From Variovorax paradoxus (GTDB lineage: Bacteria > Pseudomonadota > Gammaproteobacteria > Burkholderiales > Burkholderiaceae_C), in contig NZ_LR743507.1 in assembly GCF_902712855.1 (NCBI RefSeq), forward strand, positions 434,001 to 498,000: DNA of 64,000 nucleotides, given 5' to 3'. The translations under genes and the position numbers were made by a program. Every line of letters starts with the position of its first letter. The stretch's first letter is position 1. The notes under the pieces are model-generated. The model saw only the letters and a list, made by a program, of their open reading frames with translations. It did no database searches and was not told where the DNA came from. This document shows, piece after piece, positions 18,777-27,179 of this stretch.

Positions 18777-19253
18777 ATGAAAATCGAAAAAGACACCGTC
18801 GTCACCATCAAGTACAAGGTCTCCGATGCCCAGGGCAAGCTCATCGAGGCGAGCCCCGAGCCGATGGCCTACCTGCATGGCGGGTACGAGAACACGCTGC
18901 CCAAGATCGAGGAAGCGCTCGACGGCAAGGAAAAGGGCTACCAGACCGTGGTGAGCCTCTCGCCCGAGGACGCCTTCGGCCAGCGCGACGAGACGCTGGT
19001 GCGCAGCATTCCCAAGACCGACTTCCCGCCGGGCGTGAAGGTGGGAGGCCAGCTGCAGGGCCGGCTCGACGACGGGCGCGAACATGTCTTCACCGTGATG
19101 AAGATCAAGGGCCCCGTGGTGCTGCTCGACGGCAACCACCCGTGGGCCGGCAAGGCGCTGAAGTTCAGCCTGCAGGTGACCGACGTGCGCGCCGCGCTGC
19201 CGGTGGAGATCGAGCACCGGCATGTGCATGGGGCGCACGGGCACCATCACTGA
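18777..19253 (+). CDS. slyD: FKBP-type peptidyl-prolyl isomerase SlyD-like
   Basis: A 158-residue cytoplasmic chaperone and prolyl isomerase. The FKBP domain (VVTIKYKVSDAQGKLIEAS) is split by an IF chaperone insert after about residue 70 (LSPEDAFGQRDETLVRSI), the SlyD layout. It ends with a short histidine-rich tail, HRHVHGAHGHHH, able to bind Ni2+ or Zn2+ but much shorter than the E. coli metal-binding tail. It follows the LysR gene by 39 bp and may be independently expressed. Confidence 0.88.
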   Translation: MKIEKDTVVTIKYKVSDAQGKLIEASPEPMAYLHGGYENTLPKIEEALDGKEKGYQTVVSLSPEDAFGQRDETLVRSIPKTDFPPGVKVGGQLQGRLDDGREHVFTVMKIKGPVVLLDGNHPWAGKALKFSLQVTDVRAALPVEIEHRHVHGAHGHHH

Positions 19254-19267
19254 GGCAGACTGTGGCG

Positions 19268-20113
19268 ATGGACTTCGCCACACTCCCCAGCCTTTCAAGC
19301 TTCCTGAGCATTGCGGCTCCTTCGCTGATCTGCATGGCCTTCGTTTGGGTCATCTGGCGAACGGAGTCGCTCCATGTGCTGATGCACCGGCTGTGGCAAC
19401 TGGTTCATGGCAAGCAGGAAATCACCGATCCGGAAGTTCGCGCTTTCATCGATGAGCAGACCAGCCTGATTTCGTTTCGCCTGTTCGCCGGCGTAAAGGT
19501 CAACAGCCTGGCGCAGGCCAGACAGCTCATTCAATGGGCAAAACGCAACGGCGTGCAAATGAGGGCGCTAAGCATGTGCGGCGAACTCTTCGATGTGGAG
19601 CTTCGCCAGATCAGGCAGCACAAACTGCCGTCGCGCACACTCCAGGGCCTGAGGCTTGCCGGTGTCGCGATCGGAATGCTGCTCTTCATTGCCAGCACGA
19701 CGGCTCTCTTTCGCGATCAGGCGTTCCTCACGCTCAAGGCGACGCAGCGGACATTCGCCGCCACCGCGACACAGGCCAAGGCACTTCGATCCATCCTTCC
19801 GTTCGGGCCCGAGCCGTTGCGCATCGATGACTGCTCGCAGCCGGCAGCCCTCAACGCGGAACGAACATCCTTCAGCGAGAACGAGGTGGGTATTCTTTGC
19901 GGCGTCCTCAAGGACAAAGACACCGCGGCCTTCATCAAGGATTCGCTGAAAGAACAGCGCTGGACCTGCGTGCTTCTGATCGGCTTCGCGATCTGGCTCT
20001 GCTGGATTTCCTTCCTTGCCTGGGCTACGGGATACGTGGCGAAGCACCTGGCCGCCCGCAGGCTGGATCCGTCGCTGCCAGACTCTCAGCTGGCGCTGGA
20101 CTTCGGCAACTAG
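19268..20113 (+). CDS. Unknown membrane protein of lower GC content
   Basis: A 281-residue protein starting at ATG 19268 (MDFATLPSLSSF). One N-terminal helix (IAAPSLICMAFVWVIW) leads to a soluble segment with EITDPEVRAFIDEQTSLISF; two more helices lie near residue 140 (GLRLAGVAIGMLLFIAST) and residue 245 (CVLLIGFAIWLCWISFLAW). From memory the first 100 residues resemble proteins labelled DUF6216, but I cannot confirm it. GC is visibly lower than in its neighbours and codon choice is less biased, which suggests transfer. Its stop overlaps the stop of the convergent CYTH-CHAD gene by 4 bp. Confidence 0.7.
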   Translation: MDFATLPSLSSFLSIAAPSLICMAFVWVIWRTESLHVLMHRLWQLVHGKQEITDPEVRAFIDEQTSLISFRLFAGVKVNSLAQARQLIQWAKRNGVQMRALSMCGELFDVELRQIRQHKLPSRTLQGLRLAGVAIGMLLFIASTTALFRDQAFLTLKATQRTFAATATQAKALRSILPFGPEPLRIDDCSQPAALNAERTSFSENEVGILCGVLKDKDTAAFIKDSLKEQRWTCVLLIGFAIWLCWISFLAWATGYVAKHLAARRLDPSLPDSQLALDFGN

Positions 20114-21708
20114 CCGCGCTTCTTCCAGAACCGCGGCGCGTCCTCGATCTTTCCCAGGGCCTTCCGGCACGCCTTCGCTCCCGCCGGATGCCGCGCGGCG
20201 AACCATCCCACCGCGAACCAGGCCCGCGCGTCGCGCTCGGCGGCGTCGCGGTACAGCGCCATCGCCACGGCTTCGTCGTTGAAATCGCCGAGCGCGTCCT
20301 GTGCGGGGCGCAGCGCCTTCAGGTAGCGCTCGGCGGCGTCCTTGCCGTTGTCGCCGTCTCCATCGAACAGCGGCGCCACGAACTCCGCGAGATAGCGCAG
20401 GCGCTTGAGCCGCTTGCGCACGCGGTGCCGGCTTTCGGTGTCGAGCGACTCGAAGCGCTCGCCGTCGCGCACGGCCTGCCTGTGCAGCCGCTGCAGGCGC
20501 TTGCGCAGCAGGCGGCGCGCATCGTCCGCATCGACGGGCCCGCCCGCATCATCGGTCTTGCCGTCCGCGTCGCCTGTCACGTCTGCCGCGTCTGTCGCGG
20601 GTAGCGCAGTGAAGCCGATCAGCGACACGAGCACGTCCTGGAACGCCGGTGCCCGCACCACGTCGCCGGGCGACGGGGTGTTGTTGCCCGCCGCATCGCC
20701 CGCCAGCGGATCGAACTCCGGCCCGCCGGCCTCGCGCAGCCGGGGTTGTGCCAGCTTCACCACCTGCTCGCGGTCGCGCAGTTCGCCCAGCGCGCGGAAG
20801 GCGTCGACCAGCGGCGGCTCCCAGTCGGCAGGCAGGAAATGCGCCGACGACGCATCGAGCGGTGCGAGTTCCCGCAGCGCGGTGCGCAGCCGTCGGATGC
20901 CGATGCGCAGCTGGTGGACCTGCTCCTCGTCGGTGCTGCCGGCGGCGATCTCGCTCGCGTTGGGCAGCATCTGCGCCAGGCACGCCGCCACCACGGCCTG
21001 CTGGACGGCGCGGCCGTCGGGGTGCTGCGTGGCGAAGCGCGGCGGCTCGGCCTTCACCGCCTCGGCGGTTTCCTGCGCCGCCAGCAGCCGCGCGCCGCGC
21101 TCGGCCTTGGAGACGGTGCTGAACCACAGCCCGTGCTGCTGCGACCAGCGCCGCGCGAGCGACACCAGGCCCTGCACGTCGCCGCGCTTCAGCTCGAGCT
21201 CGAGTTCGCACACGGGCGATTCGCGCTGCTCGGGCGTGCCCGCGTGTGCGACGACCTTGCCCACGTCCAGCGCCATCTCGACCACCGCCGCGCCGGGCCC
21301 GGTGACGCGCACGTCGCGCGTGAGCCGCACGATGTCGGTCGATTGCCGCTCGACCAGGGAAGCGCCGCCGCCCTCGGCCAGCAGCCTCGCAAGCCGGTCG
21401 CCCACCGGCGTGCCCTGGTGGCGCAGCGGATCGATCTGCGGTGCCGCGCCGGCCCGGGCGGCCGTGCCGAGGTCGACGTTGTGCTCGAGCCGGTGCAGCG
21501 CGTTGTCGCCCGTGGCCTTCACGGTCTGCACCCAGCGCGCCCCTTCCTTGCGCAGCCGCAGCACCATTCCGTCGGCGGCCAGTCGCAGGTCGGCGGTATC
21601 GAAGTAGCGGGCCTGCAGGCGGGTGCGCTCGACGGTGCCGCGCTTCAGGGCGGCCTCGACGGCTTTCAGTCGCTCGGACGGGATGCAGAACTTGAATTCG
21701 ATTTCCAT
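20110..21708 (-). CDS. CYTH and CHAD domain protein (inorganic triphosphatase-like)
   Basis: A 532-residue fusion. The N-terminal CYTH domain (1-~210) opens with EIEFKF, the ExExK signature that binds metal and triphosphate. The C-terminal CHAD domain (~235-515) has the conserved basic helices VHQLRIGIRRLRTALRE and HRVRKRLKRLRYLAEF, which bind polyphosphate. E. coli YgiF has this same order and hydrolyses inorganic triphosphate. ATG 21708 (MEIEFKFCIP) is preferred to an upstream extension lacking domain character. It is divergent from the VOC gene across the region carrying two palindromes. Confidence 0.88.
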   Translation of the reverse strand: MEIEFKFCIPSERLKAVEAALKRGTVERTRLQARYFDTADLRLAADGMVLRLRKEGARWVQTVKATGDNALHRLEHNVDLGTAARAGAAPQIDPLRHQGTPVGDRLARLLAEGGGASLVERQSTDIVRLTRDVRVTGPGAAVVEMALDVGKVVAHAGTPEQRESPVCELELELKRGDVQGLVSLARRWSQQHGLWFSTVSKAERGARLLAAQETAEAVKAEPPRFATQHPDGRAVQQAVVAACLAQMLPNASEIAAGSTDEEQVHQLRIGIRRLRTALRELAPLDASSAHFLPADWEPPLVDAFRALGELRDREQVVKLAQPRLREAGGPEFDPLAGDAAGNNTPSPGDVVRAPAFQDVLVSLIGFTALPATDAADVTGDADGKTDDAGGPVDADDARRLLRKRLQRLHRQAVRDGERFESLDTESRHRVRKRLKRLRYLAEFVAPLFDGDGDNGKDAAERYLKALRPAQDALGDFNDEAVAMALYRDAAERDARAWFAVGWFAARHPAGAKACRKALGKIEDAPRFWKKRG

Positions 21709-21755
21709 AGCCGCCCATGATGCGCCCCCGGTGGCGGCCACTGCCTCGGAAACCC

Positions 21756-21806
21756 TTGTGGACGCCGTCCAGTTTGTTTGGTATCTTTTGTGGACGGCGT
21801 ACACAA
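21756..21806. promoter_or_regulatory. Two palindromic operator-like sites (TetR-type spacing)
   Basis: Site 1 at 21756-21772 contains the perfect 13-bp palindrome TGGACGCCGTCCA. Site 2 at 21788-21806 is TTGTGGACGGCGTACACAA, a 19-bp palindrome with one mismatched pair. Both begin TTGTGGACG. Their centres are 32 bp apart, close to three helical turns. They lie 55-105 bp before the VOC start and 48-98 bp before the divergent CYTH-CHAD start. No TetR or similar gene is adjacent. Confidence 0.55.
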
Positions 21807-21860
21807 GACGCCGGCAAACCCCTCTTCCAGACCTTCTTCATCCACACACAGGACGACACC

Positions 21861-22277
21861 ATGGCCACCAAGCAGATCTTCGTGAACCTCCCCGTCAAGG
21901 ACCTCGACAAGACCAAGGCTTTCTTCGCCGCGCTGGGCTACACGTTCAACCCGCAGTTCACCGACGCCAACGCCGCCTGCATGGTGGTGCAGAAGGACAG
22001 CATCCACGTCATGCTGCTGGTGGAGGACTTCTTCAAGACCTTCACCACCAAGGCCATCGCCGACACCGGCAAGAGCACCGAGGTGCTGCTGTGCCTCTCG
22101 TGCGAGAGCCGCGCCGAGGTCGACGACCTCGTGGCCAAGGCCAGGGCCGCCGGCGGCACCACGCCGACCGAGCCGAAGGACTACGGCTTCATGTACGGGC
22201 ACGGCTTCCAGGACATCGACGGCCACCTGTGGGAGCTGGTCTACATGGACCCGAACGCCGAGATGCCGAAGCAGTAG
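21861..22277 (+). CDS. VOC family (glyoxalase-like) protein
   Basis: A 138-residue vicinal-oxygen-chelate protein with two beta-alpha-beta-beta-beta repeats. ATG 21861 gives MATKQIFVNLPVKDLDKTKAFF; the C-terminal metal/substrate strand is GHGFQDIDGHLWELVYMD, keeping the HLWE glutamate. This subgroup resembles PhnB/YaeR-like proteins and the substrate is unknown. It is the first gene after the paired palindromes, so it is the most likely target of the regulator that binds them. Confidence 0.84.
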   Translation: MATKQIFVNLPVKDLDKTKAFFAALGYTFNPQFTDANAACMVVQKDSIHVMLLVEDFFKTFTTKAIADTGKSTEVLLCLSCESRAEVDDLVAKARAAGGTTPTEPKDYGFMYGHGFQDIDGHLWELVYMDPNAEMPKQ

Positions 22278-22442
22278 CAGCGGCCGCGCCCGGAAAGCAC
22301 GGAGGAAAGAACGATGCCCATCGTTCCATACGCGCTCTTCACTGTTGCAGGCAAGGCATCTACCGGACGGCGGCGGCGCCCCGATATTCCAGGCACCGGC
22401 AAGGCAACATCGGCCCTGCCCACCGCGCAAAGGAATACCGAC

Positions 22443-23534
22443 ATGTCCGAAGAAGACAACAAGAGCCTCAGCCCCATCGTGCAGATCGCGCCCCTCGGCT
22501 TTCCGTGGCAGACGATCGACCCGTTCCTGTTCTGCGTCTACCACGACGACGCCTACCCGCAGGGCAACGGCCGGATGGGCCCGGCCGCCTCGCTGGCCGG
22601 CCGCCAGATCGGCCAGGACTTCAGCCGCAAGGACGGCTGGAGCATGTACCACGGCGACGCCGTGCCGGGCTTTCCCTCGCACCCGCACCGCGGCTTCGAG
22701 ACGGTGACCATCGTGCGCAAGGGCCTGGTGGATCATTCCGACTCGCTGGGCGCCACCGCGCGCTTCGGCGGCGGCGACGTGCAGTGGCTCACGGCCGGCA
22801 AGGGCATCGTGCATTCGGAGATGTTCCCGCTGCTCGATGCCGCTGCGCCCAACCCGCTGGAGCTGTTCCAGATCTGGCTGAACCTGCCCGCCCGGAGCAA
22901 GATGGCCGAGCCGCACTTCACCATGTTCTGGTCGGACGCGATCCCGCGCTTCGCATCGGACGACGCGAAGGGCGGGCGCACCGAGGTCGCCGTGATCGCC
23001 GGCCGCCTGGGCGATGCCGCGGCCGGAACGCAGCCGATCCAGCCGCTGGCGCCGCCGCCCGACTCGTGGGCCGCGCAGGCCGACGCCGACGTGGCCATCT
23101 GGACGCTGAAGATGGCGCCCGGCGCGCAGTGGACGCTGCCCGCCGCCGCGGGCGAGGGCACGCGCCGCATGCTGTACTTCTTCAAGGGCGCGGCGGCGAA
23201 CGTCGCGGGTCGGCGCGTACAGGGCCCGGTGGCCATCGAGCTGCGTGCGGACATGGCCGTGGAACTGGCCAACGGCCCCGACGACACCGCCGAATTCCTC
23301 GTGCTGCAGGGCCGCCCGATCGCCGAGCCGGTGGTGCAGTACGGCCCGTTCGTGATGAACACGCAGGCCGAGATCAGCCAGACCATGGCGGACTACCGCC
23401 GCACGCAGTTCGGCGGCTGGCCCTTCGGCGATACGGCGCCGGTGCACGGCATGCAGGCGGCGCGCTTCGCCAGGCACCCGGGCGGGCGCGAAGAGCTGCC
23501 CGCACCGCCGGCGGCTGCGGTCAAAGGCTCTTGA
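22443..23534 (+). CDS. Pirin family protein (canonical metal site)
   Basis: A 363-residue bicupin, longer than typical 230-290-residue pirins because of an N-terminal ~60-residue extension and a C-terminal tail. All metal ligands are seen: HPHRGFETVTIV and GDVQWLTAGKGIVHSE. ATG 22443 (MSEEDNKSLSP) has AAAGGA eight bases upstream. Likely a quercetinase-type or redox-sensing Fe protein. It follows the VOC gene by 165 bp of unremarkable sequence and may be transcribed with it. Its end overlaps the convergent YciI gene by 14 bp. Confidence 0.85.
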   Translation: MSEEDNKSLSPIVQIAPLGFPWQTIDPFLFCVYHDDAYPQGNGRMGPAASLAGRQIGQDFSRKDGWSMYHGDAVPGFPSHPHRGFETVTIVRKGLVDHSDSLGATARFGGGDVQWLTAGKGIVHSEMFPLLDAAAPNPLELFQIWLNLPARSKMAEPHFTMFWSDAIPRFASDDAKGGRTEVAVIAGRLGDAAAGTQPIQPLAPPPDSWAAQADADVAIWTLKMAPGAQWTLPAAAGEGTRRMLYFFKGAAANVAGRRVQGPVAIELRADMAVELANGPDDTAEFLVLQGRPIAEPVVQYGPFVMNTQAEISQTMADYRRTQFGGWPFGDTAPVHGMQAARFARHPGGREELPAPPAAAVKGS

Positions 23535-23811
23535 GTGCCTCCGCGCCCGGCGCGGTCATGCTGGGCACGAACTCCATGATGTCGGTGCGCGCGGCACCGT
23601 TCAGCACGAACGGGTCGCGCGCCAGCACCGCCTGCAGTCCGTCGCGGTCGCCCGAGCGCGCCAGGATCACGCCGCCCTTGCGCGGCACCTGCCGGCCCGA
23701 TGCCAGGAACAGGCCGCTTTCGTAGTGCTTCTTGAGCCAGGCGATGTGCGCGTCCATCAGCACGTCGAGTTCGTCGAGCGGCCGGATGTAGGTCAGTGTG
23801 ACGATGAACAT
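23521..23811 (-). CDS. YciI family protein
   Basis: A 96-residue dimeric alpha-beta-barrel (ferredoxin-like) protein starting MFIVTLTYIRPLDELD at ATG 23811. The conserved His of HIAWLKKHYESGLFLASG and the acidic DPFVLNGAARTDIMEF segment define the YciI family, thought to be small enzymes of unclear chemistry. It is the last gene downstream of the tartrate-type dehydrogenase and Bug genes on the same strand, with an 85-bp gap, so it may belong to that unit. Confidence 0.82.
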   Translation of the reverse strand: MFIVTLTYIRPLDELDVLMDAHIAWLKKHYESGLFLASGRQVPRKGGVILARSGDRDGLQAVLARDPFVLNGAARTDIMEFVPSMTAPGAEALKSL

Positions 23812-23895
23812 GGTGGTGACGCAGAGTCGTGGAACCGCCATCGTATGGGCTCGGCCCAGTGTGCGGAGCGCCAAGGTGTGCGCACCGGTAACCGC

Positions 23896-24906
23896 CTAGT
23901 CGATCGACACGCCGCCGTCCTTCACCAGCTTCGCGAACCTGGCGGTCTCCTCCCGGATCTGCCGCGCCATCTCCTCCTGCGTGCCGCCCAGCGGCTCGGC
24001 GCCGACCGCCTGCATGCGCTGCGCGAAATCGGGCGAGTGGATGATCTTCACCATCTCGGCGTTCAGCCGCGCCACGATGTCCTTCGGCACGCCCGCCGGC
24101 GCGAGCACGCCGAACCAGGTGCCGATGTCGAAGCCCTTGAGGCCGGCTTCCTCCAGCGTCGGCACGTCGGGCAGCACGGAGGAGCGGCGGGCCGTGGTCA
24201 CGGCCAGCGCACGCAGCTTGCCGCCCTTGATGTGCTGCAGCACGGGCGTGATGGTGTCGAAGGACATCGCCACCTGCCCGCCCAGCAGGTCGGTGGTGAG
24301 CGGCCCGCTGCCCTTGTAGGGCACGTGCAGCAGCCGGGTGCCGGTGAGCGACTGGAACTGCGTGCCGATCAGGTGCTGCGCGGTGCCGTTGCCGTTGGAG
24401 CCGTAGGCCAGCCTGTCGGGCGCGGTCTTCGCCAGCGCCACCAGTTCGGCAACGTTCTTCGCCGGAGTGTTCGCCGCGTTGATCACCAGCACGTTGGGCA
24501 CCAGCGCCACCATGGTGACGGGCGCCAGGTCCTTCTGGAAGTCGTACGGCAGCTTCTTGTAGACGCTGGTGGCGATGGTGTGGTGCACCGCGCCCATCAG
24601 CAGCGTGTAGCCGTCGGGCCTGGCCTTGGCCACGTAGTCGGCGCCGAGCGTGGCGCCGGCACCGGGCTTGCTCTCGACCACCACCGGCTGGCCCAGCGAC
24701 TGCGAGAGCTTGTCGGCCAGCGCGCGGGCCAGCACGTCGGTGGTGCCTCCGGCGGGGAACGGCACGACGAGGCTGATCGGCCGAGCCGGCCAACCGGCCG
24801 CGGTCTGCTGCGCGCAGGCCAGGGCGGTGGCGCCCAGGCCCAATGCCAGCGTGGCGGCGGCCAGCACGGTGCGCCGGCGGCGCATGTTCAGGAAAGCAGC
24901 GTTCAT
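23896..24906 (-). CDS. Bug family tripartite tricarboxylate transporter substrate-binding protein
   Basis: A 336-residue periplasmic binding protein. A leader with paired arginines (MRRRRTVLAAATLALGLGATALACA) is followed by ISLVVPFPAGGTTDVLAR and the ESKPGAGATLGADYVAK loop that shapes the carboxylate pocket. ATG 24906. It lies 124 bp downstream of the tartrate/D-malate-type dehydrogenase gene on the same strand, so tartrate, malate or a related hydroxy-diacid is the likely ligand. No TctA/TctB membrane genes accompany it. Confidence 0.88.
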   Translation of the reverse strand: MNAAFLNMRRRRTVLAAATLALGLGATALACAQQTAAGWPARPISLVVPFPAGGTTDVLARALADKLSQSLGQPVVVESKPGAGATLGADYVAKARPDGYTLLMGAVHHTIATSVYKKLPYDFQKDLAPVTMVALVPNVLVINAANTPAKNVAELVALAKTAPDRLAYGSNGNGTAQHLIGTQFQSLTGTRLLHVPYKGSGPLTTDLLGGQVAMSFDTITPVLQHIKGGKLRALAVTTARRSSVLPDVPTLEEAGLKGFDIGTWFGVLAPAGVPKDIVARLNAEMVKIIHSPDFAQRMQAVGAEPLGGTQEEMARQIREETARFAKLVKDGGVSID

Positions 24907-25030
24907 GGTTTGTCTCCGGCTCGTTGTCGTGGTGCGCGCATCGAGGCGCGCGGATACCGTGGAAATCGCTGTGGCGCTCGCGGCGGCAGGTGACGCCGAA
25001 AGCGCGCTCGAAGTGCTGGTACCGAATGCG

Positions 25031-26122
25031 TCAGGCCGCGAGCCGCACGGGCTCGCCGGCAATGTGCGCGCACACGGCGCGCGTCACCTGCGCGGTGGTG
25101 GCGTTGCCGCCCAGGTCGCGCGTGTGCAGCGACGGATCGGCCGTGACATGCTCCACCGCCTGCATCACGCGACGCGCGGCCTCGCTCTCGCCCAGGTGCT
25201 CCAGCAGCATCACGACCGACCAGAACGTGCCGACCGGGTTGGCCAGTCCCTTGCCCATGATGTCGAAGGCCGAACCGTGGATCGGCTCGAACATCGACGG
25301 GTAGCGGCGCTCGGGGTCGATGTTGCCGGTGGGCGCGATGCCGAGGCTGCCCGCCAGTGCGGCCGCCAGGTCGCTGAGGATGTCGGCGTGCAGGTTGGTC
25401 GCCACGATGGTGTCCAGCGTGGCCGGGCGGTTGACCATGCGCGCGGTGCAGGCGTCGACCAGTTCCTTGTCCCACGTCACATCGGGGAACTCCTTCGAGA
25501 TCTGCAGCGCGATCTCGTCCCACATCACCATCGCATGGCGCTGCGCGTTGCTCTTGGTCACCACGGTGAGCAGCTTGCGTGGCCGCGAGCCGGCCAGCCT
25601 GAAGGCGAAGCGCATGATGCGCTCCACACCCGCGCGGGTCATCATGCTCACGTCGGTGGCCGCCTCGATGGGGTGGCCCTGGTGCACGCGGCCGCCGACG
25701 CCGGCGTATTCGCCCTCGGAGTTCTCGCGCACGATCACCCAGTCGAGCTGGCCCGGCGCGCAGCGCTTGAGCGGCCCGTCGATGCCCGGCAGGATGCGCG
25801 TGGGCCGCACGTTGGCGTACTGGTCGAAGCCCTGGCAGATCTTCAGGCGCAGGCCCCACAGCGTGATGTGGTCGGGAATGTGCGGGTCGCCGGCGGAGCC
25901 GAAAAGAATCGCGTCCTTCTTGCGCAATGCGTCCAGGCCGTCGGCCGGCATCATCTCGCCGTGTGCGCGAAACCAGTCGCCGCCCCAGCCGAAGTCCTCG
26001 AAGGTGAAATGAAGGGCGCCTGCGGAAGCCGCGGCCAGCGCCTCCATCACCTGGCGCCCCGCGGGAATCACTTCCTTGCCGATGCCGTCGCCCGGAATGG
26101 TGGCAATGCTGTAGCTGCTCAT
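25031..26122 (-). CDS. Tartrate dehydrogenase / D-malate dehydrogenase (decarboxylating)
   Basis: A 363-residue member of the beta-decarboxylating dehydrogenase family with isopropylmalate dehydrogenase fold. Motifs are IPGDGIGKEVI, WVIVRENSEGEYAGVGG (substrate arginine and acidic loop), LHADILSDLAAALAGSLG (metal aspartates) and FEPIHGSAFDIMGKGLANP. The ENSEGEYAG form and the length fit TtuC/DmlA rather than LeuB. It oxidises and decarboxylates tartrate or D-malate with NAD+ and Mn2+. It is divergent from a LysR gene, exactly as in dmlA/dmlR-type loci. Confidence 0.87.
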   Translation of the reverse strand: MSSYSIATIPGDGIGKEVIPAGRQVMEALAAASAGALHFTFEDFGWGGDWFRAHGEMMPADGLDALRKKDAILFGSAGDPHIPDHITLWGLRLKICQGFDQYANVRPTRILPGIDGPLKRCAPGQLDWVIVRENSEGEYAGVGGRVHQGHPIEAATDVSMMTRAGVERIMRFAFRLAGSRPRKLLTVVTKSNAQRHAMVMWDEIALQISKEFPDVTWDKELVDACTARMVNRPATLDTIVATNLHADILSDLAAALAGSLGIAPTGNIDPERRYPSMFEPIHGSAFDIMGKGLANPVGTFWSVVMLLEHLGESEAARRVMQAVEHVTADPSLHTRDLGGNATTAQVTRAVCAHIAGEPVRLAA

Positions 26123-26180
26123 CGATGTTCCTCTTGAATGTGGGGTGCGATGGGCCACTGTAGGATCCGATGCAACGACA

Positions 26181-26201
26181 GATTCATGCCCCAGGTGAAT
26201 C
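26181..26201. promoter_or_regulatory. Candidate LysR binding site
   Basis: GATTCA-N9-TGAATC, a 6-bp-arm inverted repeat in the 112-bp spacer between the divergent dehydrogenase and LysR genes. Another GATTCA half-site sits at 26215-26220. Position and size suit a LysR-type recognition site; no expression evidence. Confidence 0.45.
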
Positions 26202-26234
26202 CATCCTTAACTTCGATTCAACAGTGAGGTGGCC

Positions 26235-27179
26235 ATGGTTTCACCCGTCCAGCCCGCCGACCTCGGCTTCTTCTCCACGCTCGCGGCCTGCGGCAGCCTG
26301 AGCGCCGCGGCGCGCGAGCTCGGCATCAGCACGCCCGCGGTGAGCAAGCGGCTCGCGCAGATGGAAGCGCGCCTGGGCGTCACGCTCGTGAACCGAACCA
26401 CCCGGCGCATGAGCCTCACGCCCGAGGGCGAGCTCTACGTGGCCAGCGCGCGGCGCATCCTCGGCGAGATCGACGACATGGCGCAATTGCTGGGCGGCGC
26501 CAGGGGCGAGGCGCAAGGCCTGCTGCGCGTCAACGCCACGCTCGGCTTCGGGCGCAGCCACGTCGCGCCGGTGATCTCCAGGTTCGTGCGAAAGCACCCG
26601 CAGGTGGAAGTGCAGCTTCAGCTGTCGGTGAATCCGCCGCCGCTGACCGACGACGCCTTCGACGTGTGCATCCGCTTCGGCGCGCCGCCCGAGGCGCGCG
26701 TGATCGCACGGCGCATCGCGTCGAACCGGCGCCTGCTGTGCGCGTCGCCCGCCTACCTCGCGCGTGCTGGCCAGCCCAGGGTGCCCAACGACCTTGCACG
26801 CCACCGCTGCATCGGCATCCGGCAGGGTGACGAGGCCTACGGCGTGTGGCGCCTGAGCAGCGGCCGTGGCGCGGCGCAGCGCACCGAGGCCGTGAAGACG
26901 CGCGGCGCACTGAGCACCAACGACGGGGAGATCGCGGTCAACTGGGCACTCGACGGCCACGGCATCCTGATGCGCGCCGAGTGGGACATCGCGCGCTACC
27001 TGCGCAGCGGCCGGCTGGTCCAGGTGCTCGCCAGCTACCGCACCCCCGACGCCGACATCTATGCCGTGTACCCGCAGCGCCACCAGCTGTCGGCGCGCGT
27101 GCGCGCGTTCGTCGACTTCATCGCCGACGCGCTCGGCAAGGAGGAGGTCGCGCCGTCTGCGCCGCTCAGCCGCCGTTGA
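26235..27179 (+). CDS. LysR family regulator of the tartrate/D-malate-type locus
   Basis: A 314-residue regulator with helix-turn-helix SLSAAARELGISTPAVSKRLAQMEARLG at residues ~20-47 and an effector domain from about 88. ATG 26235 has GAGG five bases upstream; a GTG at 26229 is an alternative. It presumably activates the dehydrogenase/Bug genes in response to the hydroxy-diacid, as DmlR does for dmlA. Its last 14 bases overlap the mntH tail on the opposite strand. Confidence 0.86.
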   Translation: MVSPVQPADLGFFSTLAACGSLSAAARELGISTPAVSKRLAQMEARLGVTLVNRTTRRMSLTPEGELYVASARRILGEIDDMAQLLGGARGEAQGLLRVNATLGFGRSHVAPVISRFVRKHPQVEVQLQLSVNPPPLTDDAFDVCIRFGAPPEARVIARRIASNRRLLCASPAYLARAGQPRVPNDLARHRCIGIRQGDEAYGVWRLSSGRGAAQRTEAVKTRGALSTNDGEIAVNWALDGHGILMRAEWDIARYLRSGRLVQVLASYRTPDADIYAVYPQRHQLSARVRAFVDFIADALGKEEVAPSAPLSRR

